A stretch of DNA of 64,000 bases from Sphingorhabdus sp. EL138 (lineage in GTDB: Bacteria; Pseudomonadota; Alphaproteobacteria; Sphingomonadales; Sphingomonadaceae). The stretch covers positions 102,659 to 166,658 of the forward strand of contig NZ_CAMAYF010000002.1 in assembly GCF_945862485.1 (NCBI RefSeq). The letters are read 5' to 3'. The notes beneath the pieces were generated by a model, which saw only the letters and a program-made list of their open reading frames with translations, made no database searches and was not told the origin of the DNA. Position 1 is the stretch's first letter. Each line of letters starts with the position of its first letter. Positions 52,418 through 59,444 of the stretch are shown here, one piece after another. The translations under genes and the position numbers were made by a program.

Positions 52418-53664
52418 TCACGTTGCCCAAACTTGAGGATCTCTCTGATCCTACTTTCAACGCATTCGAAATGGAACGGATGTCGACTGGCCGTTGCCCC
52501 GACCCATATCCGCGCATTCACGAACTTATGCAGCAAGGTAGCGTTGTTGAGGGCGTTTATCGGAACCAGTTTACCGATGTGCCTGATGTGCAACATGGTG
52601 GCCTGCCGCAAATGATGGTGCTGGGTTACGACGCCGTTCTGCACGTTTTGACCCATCCAGAAATTTTCACCAACCGCGAGGCTTTTCTACCGAGCCTTGG
52701 CGTATCTTTTGGTGAATCGGTATCCGTCATGGATGCACCAGACCACACACGTTATCGCCGCATTTTTCAAAAGGCATTTTTGCCGCAAGTGGTTTCGAAA
52801 TGGGGTGAAACCGTTGTTGATCCGGTGGTACACCGCCTGATGGATGCCTTCATTGGCACGGGCAAAGCGGACCTGATTGAACAGTTCACGCATCATTATC
52901 CGTTTCAGGTAATCTATGCCCAACTGGAACTCGAGCCAGAACAGGGGCCAATATTTCACAAGTTAGCAATTGCTCAGTTGTTATCTTCTATAGGAGCACC
53001 GCAAGGGCGCGAAGCCTCTATCAAGCTTGGCAATTTCTTCGCTGAGCTTCTTGCCCAACGGCGTGCGCGCCCTGGGACTGATCTTGTGAGCCACCTCGCG
53101 ACAGTAGAATCGGATGGAGAGCGCCTGCCCGACATCGTTCTTATTTCGTTTTTGCGGCAGCTGATGAATGCTGGCGGTGACACCACTTTTCGCGGGACCA
53201 GCGCTTTATTGACCGGATTGCTGACCAAGACTGATCAGTTGAAAGCCGTGCAGGAGGACAGAACGCTTATTGCGCAAGCCATAGATGAAGCTTTGCGGTG
53301 GGAAGGACCGGTCACATCTACCTTGCGATATGCAAGCCAAGATACAGAAATTGATGGCGTCACGATTCCTAAAGGTACGTTTATCAACTTGGTTCTCGCT
53401 TCGGCAAACCGGGACCCACGCAAATTCGAAAACCCCGATAAGTTCGATATTTTCCGCGATCGCAAACACCGCTCGCTCGCTTTTGCAAGCGGACCGCATC
53501 TGTGCATCGGGCAGCATCTGGCAAGGGTCGAAATGACCCGCGCGATGAATGCGCTGCTTGATAATCTGCCTAATTTGCGCCTTGACCCCGATATGCCGCC
53601 GCCGCAGATGATCGGGCACATTTTGCGTTCACCGGAACATATGCATGTTCGGTTCGACGGCTGA
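52414..53664 (+). CDS. Cytochrome P450
   Basis: A 416-residue P450 with the I-helix LMNAGGDTTFRGTSALL, ExxR in DEALRWEG, and the heme loop FASGPHLCIGQHLARVE. It is not CYP101-like in its N terminus (PDPYPRIHELMQQGSVVEGV) and belongs to another bacterial family. ATG 52414 overlaps the hydrolase stop (ATGA) with GGAG upstream. It is followed nine bases later by a rubredoxin gene, which may be its electron donor. Confidence 0.93.
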   Translation: MITLPKLEDLSDPTFNAFEMERMSTGRCPDPYPRIHELMQQGSVVEGVYRNQFTDVPDVQHGGLPQMMVLGYDAVLHVLTHPEIFTNREAFLPSLGVSFGESVSVMDAPDHTRYRRIFQKAFLPQVVSKWGETVVDPVVHRLMDAFIGTGKADLIEQFTHHYPFQVIYAQLELEPEQGPIFHKLAIAQLLSSIGAPQGREASIKLGNFFAELLAQRRARPGTDLVSHLATVESDGERLPDIVLISFLRQLMNAGGDTTFRGTSALLTGLLTKTDQLKAVQEDRTLIAQAIDEALRWEGPVTSTLRYASQDTEIDGVTIPKGTFINLVLASANRDPRKFENPDKFDIFRDRKHRSLAFASGPHLCIGQHLARVEMTRAMNALLDNLPNLRLDPDMPPPQMIGHILRSPEHMHVRFDG

Positions 53665-53673
53665 GGTGCATTT

Positions 53674-53838
53674 ATGAAACAATGGATGTGTATGAATTGC
53701 GGGTGGGTCTATGACCAAGCTGTGGGGGATCCAATCGGTGACATACCGCCGGGCACATCTTGGGACGATGTTCCCGACGACTGGAAATGTCCTGATTGCG
53801 GTGCCCTGAAGGCAGAATTTGAAATGGAAGAAATCTAA
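53674..53838 (+). CDS. Rubredoxin
   Basis: A 54-residue protein with the two knuckles CMNCGWVYD and CPDCGALK that bind one iron, separated by the usual rubredoxin spacing, and DDVPDDWKCP before the second. GAGG precedes ATG 53674. Rubredoxins carry single electrons, classically to alkane hydroxylases. Lying last in an operon with two P450s and no AlkB or [2Fe-2S] ferredoxin, it may feed the adjacent P450, which would be unusual. Confidence 0.93.
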   Translation: MKQWMCMNCGWVYDQAVGDPIGDIPPGTSWDDVPDDWKCPDCGALKAEFEMEEI

Positions 53839-53863
53839 TATAAGCTTGCCTTGTTCGAAGCCT

Positions 53864-54733
53864 TCATTTTGGTTTGCGCAAGGAATCTTCCACCGATACC
53901 AAGCCATAGCTGACCCAAAGGCTCGAGTTCATATCTGCCGGATCAGCGTCCGGATGATAATAATGCGTAAAATCGGTTACGCCGGCATCACGCAGAACAT
54001 CGTCATCCAGCATGAACCGACCAGAGAAACTGCCGGCATCTTGGGTTAGTATATGCCATGCGGCATCGGCCATGATTTCAGGGCTTCGCGCACGCGCCGC
54101 ACCATCATCACCGCGCAACGCTTGAACAGCAGCGGTCCAAATGGCTGTCCGCGGCCAGAGAGTGTTGAACGCAACCTGCCCTTCAAACTCCTCGGCCCAC
54201 GCCATGCTCAACAAGGTCATGTTCATTTTCGATAGCATATAGGCAGGATAAGGTTTGAATTTTTCCGGATGATCAAAAATCGGCAGCGGCGCGATCGTCA
54301 GCACGTGCGGGTTTTGCGCCTTCAGCAAATGGGGAAGGCACTTACGTGTCAACTGATAGGTACCACGGGTATTGATGCCAAACAGTAAATCGAACCGCTT
54401 CATATCGGTTTCAAGCGTAGGCTTTCGATGCATCGCGCTTGCATTGTTAATGACAATATCAATACCGCCGAAATGGTCTACCGCCCGAGCGATAGCGGCG
54501 TCGACAGCATCATCGTCACGCAGGTCCACAGGAATTGGAAGCGCCCTTCCCCCAACACCTTCTATAGCCGCTGCCGCCGTGTAAATTGTCCCGGGTAGGG
54601 TTGGATGTGGCTCCGTTGTTTTGGCGGCAATCACGATATTGGCACCGTCGCGCGCCGCACGTAGCGCAATCGAAAGGCCAATGCCGCGGCTAGCACCAGT
54701 TATAAATAGCGTTTTGCCTGCCAAGCTTGTCAC
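53864..54733 (-). CDS. HSDL2-like short-chain dehydrogenase
   Basis: A 289-residue SDR. It has TGASRGIG near residue 12, NNASAMHRKP instead of NNAG, catalytic AYMLSKMNM, and an insert PHPTLPGTIYTAAAAIE after strand 2, which is typical of hydroxysteroid dehydrogenase-like protein 2. GTG 54733 is chosen since AGGAGA lies seven bases upstream; a longer TTG start is unsupported. It is convergent with the rubredoxin and divergent from the phosphotransferase gene. The steroid name reflects family similarity, not proof. Confidence 0.9.
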   Translation of the reverse strand: MTSLAGKTLFITGASRGIGLSIALRAARDGANIVIAAKTTEPHPTLPGTIYTAAAAIEGVGGRALPIPVDLRDDDAVDAAIARAVDHFGGIDIVINNASAMHRKPTLETDMKRFDLLFGINTRGTYQLTRKCLPHLLKAQNPHVLTIAPLPIFDHPEKFKPYPAYMLSKMNMTLLSMAWAEEFEGQVAFNTLWPRTAIWTAAVQALRGDDGAARARSPEIMADAAWHILTQDAGSFSGRFMLDDDVLRDAGVTDFTHYYHPDADPADMNSSLWVSYGLVSVEDSLRKPK

Positions 54734-54829
54734 CAATTCTCTCCTATCATGGCGCAAAATCTGATGAAATTGTGGCTATAATCATCGCATCACAGATAGC
54801 ACTTGCCTCAACAAGAATAATATCATTTA

Positions 54830-54841
54830 TTTAACTGATTA
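54830..54841. promoter_or_regulatory. Copy of TTTAACTGATTA motif
   Basis: This 12-mer is identical to bases 49941-49952 in the dehydrogenase/P450 promoter gap. It lies 33 bp upstream of the phosphotransferase start, in the 140-bp divergent gap with the HSDL2-like gene. Reuse of one sequence in two divergent promoters suggests a common regulator. Confidence 0.5.
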
Positions 54842-54873
54842 GAACCAAAACTATAATATTTTTAGGAGCGAAT

Positions 54874-55923
54874 ATGCACCTCCCATCGACCCTAACAGAT
54901 ATATCAGCGGTATGGTTGACCGAGTTGTTGGCAACGAACGAACCTGGGCTAGTTGTTGACTCAGTTGCGATAGTGGATGTGCAACACGGAGCCTGCACAA
55001 AGGTGCGATTGGCTGCACGCACCAATCGTAACGATTTTCCTTCAAGTCTAATGATGAAGGTCGGGTTTGAACCACACAGCACAAACATGCGCGCGATGCA
55101 TGTGAACGAATATCACGCTTATGCTGATCTATTACCTACGGTGCAGCTCAATGCTCCCAAATGCTTTGGTTCTGCCTTGAACGAAGATGGCCGGGCGCTG
55201 GTGGTGCTGGAGGATTTGTGCCTGCGCGACGTAAAATTTCTGACCTTGCAAGAGCCGATAGGCTTTGATCTTGCCAAACAATATCTTGAAGGACTGGCAA
55301 AGTTTCACGCGCAATGGTGGAATGCACCAGAATTAAACACGCGCTTTGCCTGGGCACCGGACACCAGCGAAAATGGCGTGGCACATTACTTCCATTTGCT
55401 CAAGACCGCCGACCAGTTCCAGCGCTACGCAACCGCACCGCGCGGCGCTGCCATGCCGAAGATGTTGCTTGATCCCGAAAGGATCCGCGCCGCACATCTG
55501 GCGATGACAGAGGCGCATAAGACTGAAAAAATGGCTATGGTTGTCAACCATGGTGACATGCATTTAGGCAATCTCTATCTGGACGCAGACGGCACCCCTG
55601 GCTTTCTCGATATGCAACCGCGGCGCGGTGCATGGTCGATTGACGTCAGCTATTTCTTGATTGCAGGCCTAGACGTTGTGGACCGCCGACGTTGGGAGGC
55701 TGCATTGCTACAGCATTATCTGCACTGCCTTGCACAGGAGGGCGTAGACACCCCGTCCTTTGATGGTGCTTGGGCCGCTTACCGCCGCGATGTCATTTGG
55801 GGCTTGCTGATATGGCTGCTGAATAGCTCGCAATTTCAGACAGAAGCCAACAACACTGCAGCCGCGGTTCGGTTCGCAATGGCCATGATCGACCATGATA
55901 CATTTGGACGACTAGGCGTATAA
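54874..55923 (+). CDS. Aminoglycoside phosphotransferase/ecdysteroid kinase-like protein
   Basis: A 349-residue small-molecule kinase-fold protein. The catalytic loop VNHGDMHLGNLYLD near residue 225 and the metal-binding GFLDMQ near residue 245 are clear. TAGGAG precedes ATG 54874. Family members phosphorylate hydroxyls of antibiotics, sugars or ecdysteroids. In terpenoid and steroid islands they are frequent with unknown substrate, possibly a hydroxylated acyl compound. Transcribed alone, perhaps with the tiny gene that follows. Confidence 0.9.
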   Translation: MHLPSTLTDISAVWLTELLATNEPGLVVDSVAIVDVQHGACTKVRLAARTNRNDFPSSLMMKVGFEPHSTNMRAMHVNEYHAYADLLPTVQLNAPKCFGSALNEDGRALVVLEDLCLRDVKFLTLQEPIGFDLAKQYLEGLAKFHAQWWNAPELNTRFAWAPDTSENGVAHYFHLLKTADQFQRYATAPRGAAMPKMLLDPERIRAAHLAMTEAHKTEKMAMVVNHGDMHLGNLYLDADGTPGFLDMQPRRGAWSIDVSYFLIAGLDVVDRRRWEAALLQHYLHCLAQEGVDTPSFDGAWAAYRRDVIWGLLIWLLNSSQFQTEANNTAAAVRFAMAMIDHDTFGRLGV

Positions 55924-55985
55924 TCGGTCACGTCGTGAAGTGATTGAAACCCTACGGAAGTTTCATATTTGATTGAGGAGGCAAG

Positions 55986-56135
55986 ATGGAGGACCAAAGG
56001 ACATATCAGGACTTCTTGCCTTTTTGGCTATTCTGGAATGCCGATATATTGTTGGCCAAACAATCTTCATCAACCGCAGTAACCAACGACGGCCAAGTGC
56101 GCGGCGGAGGGTTCAGCCTCCAGCCGCGCGATTAG
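55986..56135 (+). CDS. Possible small protein of 49 residues
   Basis: ATG 55986 lies five bases after a strong GAGGAGG site. The frame encodes MEDQRTYQDFLPFWLFWNAD and a tail rich in Ser, Thr and Gly, with no recognised domain. The hydrophobic aromatic stretch could touch a membrane. The frame ends inside a terminator stem, which is a mark against it. It is the only unit in the 213-bp gap between the phosphotransferase and the lipoyl protein. Confidence 0.35.
   Translation: MEDQRTYQDFLPFWLFWNADILLAKQSSSTAVTNDGQVRGGGFSLQPRD
56099..56129. terminator. Strong bidirectional stem-loop terminator
   Basis: GCGCGGC plus GGAGG pairs with CCTCC and GCCGCGC with a single-base bulge, giving a 12-bp GC-rich stem around GTTCAG. 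It lies between the convergent phosphotransferase and lipoyl-protein genes and would serve both directions. Confidence 0.75.
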
Positions 56136-56136
56136 C

Positions 56137-56367
56137 TTATCCTATTTCGGCAATCACGGTCCCTACTTCATAGGTTTCACCGATTTCCCCAATGATCTTG
56201 AGCGTACCAGAAGCGGGGCTTTCGACTTCATTGGTCGATTTGTCGCTTTCAATTGAATAAAGTGGCTGCCCCTCAGCCACCTGCGCTCCGTCCTCGAAGA
56301 GCCATTCGCTTAGAATGCCTTCGTTCATGGAAAAGCCGATTTTTGGAAGTGTTACCTGAAATGCCAT
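56137..56367 (-). CDS. Free-standing lipoyl-domain protein
   Basis: A 76-residue protein equal to one lipoyl domain: MAFQVTLPKIGFSMNEG, the lipoylation lysine in IESDKSTNEVESPASG, and a terminal GTVIAEIG. AAGGAG precedes ATG 56367. No subunit-binding or catalytic domain is attached. It lies 11 bp after E1 beta. It should carry acyl groups from E1 to an E2 core. The only core in the window is the catalytic-only protein at 15148-15861, about 40 kb away. Confidence 0.93.
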   Translation of the reverse strand: MAFQVTLPKIGFSMNEGILSEWLFEDGAQVAEGQPLYSIESDKSTNEVESPASGTLKIIGEIGETYEVGTVIAEIG

Positions 56368-56378
56368 GTTAAGGCTCC

Positions 56379-57389
56379 TTAGCTTGCAAGTTGGACGATG
56401 GCCGCCAGGATCGATGCCGCATCCGGAGCAAAAGCAGATTCGAGCGGTTTTGAATAGGGAACCGCACAAAATGCGCCGCCCAGCCGCTTCACTGGCTTTT
56501 TCAGCTGACCAAAAAGCTCTTCATTTATGACAGCAGCAATTTCCGCACCGACGCCGTGTTGTTTTACCGCTTCGTGTGCAATCAGGACCCGACCGGTTTT
56601 TTGGGCCGAAGCAAGCACCGTTTCGCGATCCCACGGCGCAATCGTGCGGAGGTCAATAACTTCGACAGATATGCCCTGTTCTGCAGCCTTAGCCGCCGCC
56701 ATCCGTGCTTCAACTGCCATGCGCGCATAAGAAACCAACGTGACATCGCTGCCCTCACGCTGAACCGCAGCCTTGCCCAAGGGCACACGATGACTGTTGT
56801 CTGGCAATTCAAAAGACATGGGTGTAAAATAAGTTGGAAGATTTTCGATGAAAATCACCGGATCGGGATCTTCAATGGCAGCCCGCAGAAGTCCATAAGC
56901 GTCTTCCGGAGTTGATGGTGCGCATACCTTAATACCGGCGGTATGTGCGAACCAAGCCTCCAGATAATCACAATGCTGGCCGCCGGAACCAAAACCGAGC
57001 CCGGTCATGGTGCGAATGACGATTGGGACACTGGTTTGTCCACCCGACATGAAACGCAACTTGGCAGCATGATTGACAATCATGTCCATCGCCACAGTTG
57101 TAAAGTTCATAAGCATGATTTCAGCGATCGGCTTATATCCGGCCAAGCTTGCCCCGATTGCTGCGCCCATAATGGCTTGTTCGGCAATTGGGGTCGACCG
57201 AACACGTTCCTCGCCAAAGCTAGCGGATAGGCCCTTGGTGATCTTTACAATGCCGCCACCTTCCGCGTCACCAATGTCTTCGCCAAGGGTAATGACTTTC
57301 GAATCTTCTGCCAACGCGTCGCGATAGGCCTTCGAAATAGCCGCCAATATGGTAACGGTAGGCTTTGCCACTTTTTGCGCCGCGCTCAT
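56379..57389 (-). CDS. 2-oxo acid dehydrogenase E1 component, beta subunit
   Basis: A 336-residue transketolase-like beta subunit: LGEDIGDAEGGGIVKITKGL near residue 35, RVRSTPIAEQAIMGAAIGAS, MTGLGFGSGGQHCDYLEAWF, and the C-terminal HEAVKQHGVGAEIAAVI. It overlaps E1 alpha by four bases. With E1 alpha it uses thiamine diphosphate to decarboxylate a 2-oxo acid and load the lipoyl protein. Pyruvate, branched-chain or acetoin-type substrates cannot be distinguished. Confidence 0.94.
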   Translation of the reverse strand: MSAAQKVAKPTVTILAAISKAYRDALAEDSKVITLGEDIGDAEGGGIVKITKGLSASFGEERVRSTPIAEQAIMGAAIGASLAGYKPIAEIMLMNFTTVAMDMIVNHAAKLRFMSGGQTSVPIVIRTMTGLGFGSGGQHCDYLEAWFAHTAGIKVCAPSTPEDAYGLLRAAIEDPDPVIFIENLPTYFTPMSFELPDNSHRVPLGKAAVQREGSDVTLVSYARMAVEARMAAAKAAEQGISVEVIDLRTIAPWDRETVLASAQKTGRVLIAHEAVKQHGVGAEIAAVINEELFGQLKKPVKRLGGAFCAVPYSKPLESAFAPDAASILAAIVQLAS

Positions 57390-58375
57390 GCCGCGATCTC
57401 CTTTTCAAATACATCAAACCGCAGTTCATCGGCTGTGGGCCAGGGTGAAGACAATGCAAACTCGAGCGCTTCGCTAATCTGTCCTTCAACATCAGATTCG
57501 AATGCGGCAAGCTCATCTTCCGACGCGATACGATCGGCAATCAAACGTGCCCGGAAACGGGGTACTGGGTCTGCTTCCATTGCCGCAGCCTTTTGCTCCG
57601 GCGGAATATAGCTGTCATCATCGCCGAAGTTATGTCCGAAAAAGCGGAATGTCATGCACTCGAGCAGCGTTGGGCCTTCGCCCGCACGGGCGCGGGCAAC
57701 TGCTTCTGCAAATGCGGAATACATGGCTTCGGGATCATTACCATCAACACGAACACCGGGCATTCCGTAACCGTCTGCGCGATTGGCAATATTCTGTCCG
57801 CCAGTCATCTTTTCAAATTTCGTGTGCTCGGCGAACAGATTGTTCTGACATACAAAGATAGTGGGCAGTTTCCATACCGAAGCAAGGTTCATGGCCTCGT
57901 GAACTGCCCCAATATTGGATGCACCATCGCCAAATGTACAAACCGATACCCGATCGCTTTTGTCGAGCTGCGCCGCCCAAGCAAGGCCATTAGCAATTGG
58001 CGCCGATGAACCGACAATACCGGTTGTAACCATTATGCCTTTCGGTGGGTAGGTCAAATGCATCGGGCCGCCTTTACCCTTGCATGAGCCCGTCGAGCGG
58101 CCAGCAAGTTCCGCCCATAATTCCTTTAAAGGAAAGCCCTTACCCAACATGTCGTGGATACCGCGATAGATTGTACAAATCGTGTCGTCGTCGCGCAAAA
58201 CATTACCCATCACTGACGGAATAATTTCTTGGCCGCGATAGGAGTAATAGGCCATTGCGACCTGCCCTGAAAGAATCACCTTCCGGGCGCGCTCATCGTT
58301 CGCTTTCAACAGCGCGGCCCGCTTGTAAATATCCAACAATGCGGGGGAATCTGCGACAAACTGCTTGTCAGCCAT
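57386..58375 (-). CDS. 2-oxo acid dehydrogenase E1 component, alpha subunit
   Basis: A 329-residue alpha subunit with the thiamine-diphosphate motif FGDGASNIGAVHEAMNLA ending in CQNN near residue 150 and GKGGPMHLTYPPKG near residue 100. Length fits the PdhA/AcoA type. AAGGAGAG precedes ATG 58375. It is first of the E1 alpha-E1 beta-lipoyl operon, controlled by the upstream GntR gene and the operator-like repeat at 58399-58420. Confidence 0.94.
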   Translation of the reverse strand: MADKQFVADSPALLDIYKRAALLKANDERARKVILSGQVAMAYYSYRGQEIIPSVMGNVLRDDDTICTIYRGIHDMLGKGFPLKELWAELAGRSTGSCKGKGGPMHLTYPPKGIMVTTGIVGSSAPIANGLAWAAQLDKSDRVSVCTFGDGASNIGAVHEAMNLASVWKLPTIFVCQNNLFAEHTKFEKMTGGQNIANRADGYGMPGVRVDGNDPEAMYSAFAEAVARARAGEGPTLLECMTFRFFGHNFGDDDSYIPPEQKAAAMEADPVPRFRARLIADRIASEDELAAFESDVEGQISEALEFALSSPWPTADELRFDVFEKEIAA

Positions 58376-58398
58376 GCGAAGCTCTCCTTTTTTCTAAC

Positions 58399-58420
58399 AC
58401 GGATAATCGATAATATCCGT
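58399..58420. promoter_or_regulatory. Inverted repeat, candidate GntR operator of the E1 operon
   Basis: ACGGATA and TATCCGT are perfect arms separated by eight bases, 24 bp before the E1 alpha start. The interior contains ATAATCGATAA (58403-58413). The same 11-mer occurs at 59271-59281 in front of the adjacent GntR gene, so the repressor probably binds both. Confidence 0.65.
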
Positions 58421-58462
58421 TATATGATTGGGGAGGGCCTGTCGAGGGCGAAGATGCTATTT

Positions 58463-59257
58463 TCAGTCCAACAAATCCACCAATGACGCAGGGCCAACTT
58501 GAGACAGCCAAACCCGACCGGCTGCCTCCATATGCTCTTTCCAATGCGCTTCAGCAGCATCACCGTCTTTAGCTTCGATTAAATCCACCAAACGGGAATG
58601 CGACTTCAAACCGAAACGCAGCTGTTTCTGAGAGAACTCGGAGTCAGCATCCGGCCTGCGCCGTTGAGCCAATGCGAGATGCCCCTCCACCAGACCGCGC
58701 AACGCCTGAGAGAATACATTTAGCGTTTTGTTTCCGGAAAGTTCCATCAAAAGCCGGTGGAATTCGGCAATCTTAATAGTGACTGCAAACCTATCGGTCA
58801 TCAGGCTCATTTCGTCTTCGATAAAGCGCCGCAAAATAGGAACTGCCACTTCGCTGTTGCGTTCGGCCACAAGGCGCGCCGCAGGAGGTTCAATAAGGGT
58901 CCGCATCTCATAAAGATCGCCGATAGCCACCTTTTGCGATTGCAGAATGATGCCCGCTGCCCGCTCCATCATTTCATAATCGGGCGAACTTATACGCGCC
59001 CCACCCCGGGCACCCCGGGCAACAGTAACTAAGCCCTCCGACTCCAAAATACGAACCGCCTCGCGGATTGTTGGGCGCGAAACCTCAAATTCAGCAATGA
59101 GGTGTGACTCAGCCGGCAATGTATCACCGTCGCTTAACTCGCCTCTGATGATCGCATTTCGTATTTGCTTGGCTACAAGTTCCGCTGTTTTAGGGACCCT
59201 GACGGCGACCGCGTTGCTCCGGCTACCGACGGGAATGGCTACAAATCCGTTAGACAA
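58463..59257 (-). CDS. GntR-family (FadR/FCD) transcriptional regulator
   Basis: A 264-residue regulator. The winged helix reads GDTLPAESHLIAEFEVSRPT then IREAVRILESEGLV, and the FCD ligand domain follows from residue 110 with MRTLIEPPAARLVAERN and AEFHRLLMELSGNK. TTG 59257 is chosen because AAGGA lies seven bases upstream and because the candidate operator at 59271 would otherwise fall inside the gene (a longer GTG start at 59302 exists). It sits just upstream of, and parallel to, the E1 operon and divergent from the KstD-like gene. FCD proteins usually respond to organic acids. Confidence 0.9.
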   Translation of the reverse strand: MSNGFVAIPVGSRSNAVAVRVPKTAELVAKQIRNAIIRGELSDGDTLPAESHLIAEFEVSRPTIREAVRILESEGLVTVARGARGGARISSPDYEMMERAAGIILQSQKVAIGDLYEMRTLIEPPAARLVAERNSEVAVPILRRFIEDEMSLMTDRFAVTIKIAEFHRLLMELSGNKTLNVFSQALRGLVEGHLALAQRRRPDADSEFSQKQLRFGLKSHSRLVDLIEAKDGDAAEAHWKEHMEAAGRVWLSQVGPASLVDLLD

Positions 59258-59270
59258 TTTAAATTCCTTT

Positions 59271-59281
59271 ATAATCGATAA
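59271..59281. promoter_or_regulatory. Second copy of ATAATCGATAA
   Basis: It is identical to 58403-58413 inside the E1 operator. Located 14 bases upstream of the chosen GntR start, it fits autoregulation by the same protein. Confidence 0.6.
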
Positions 59282-59356
59282 CGCTGTTAGCCGAAAAGCC
59301 ACCTATTTCGCAAGCATCACCGTCAAGAACAGTGCTTGCAAACGTCCATATAAATT

Positions 59357-59367
59357 AGTTAGATGAT
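59357..59367. promoter_or_regulatory. AGTTAGATGAT motif upstream of KstD-like gene
   Basis: The 11-mer is identical to 14056-14066 upstream of the TonB receptor, and a variant lies at 40368-40380. It is 78 bp before the KstD-like start. It may mark promoters of one substrate-specific regulon. Confidence 0.4.
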
Positions 59368-59444
59368 AAACATAAGAGTAAGCAAAACCAAATAGGGTGG
59401 TCGGCAAGGATCGACGACCTAGAGACGGATGAGGAGAGTGCGAC

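Noticed and set aside
56137-58375. Naming the E1/lipoyl operon as acetoin dehydrogenase
   Set aside because: No acetoin-specific gene is nearby and E1 motifs do not separate acetoin, pyruvate and branched-chain types.
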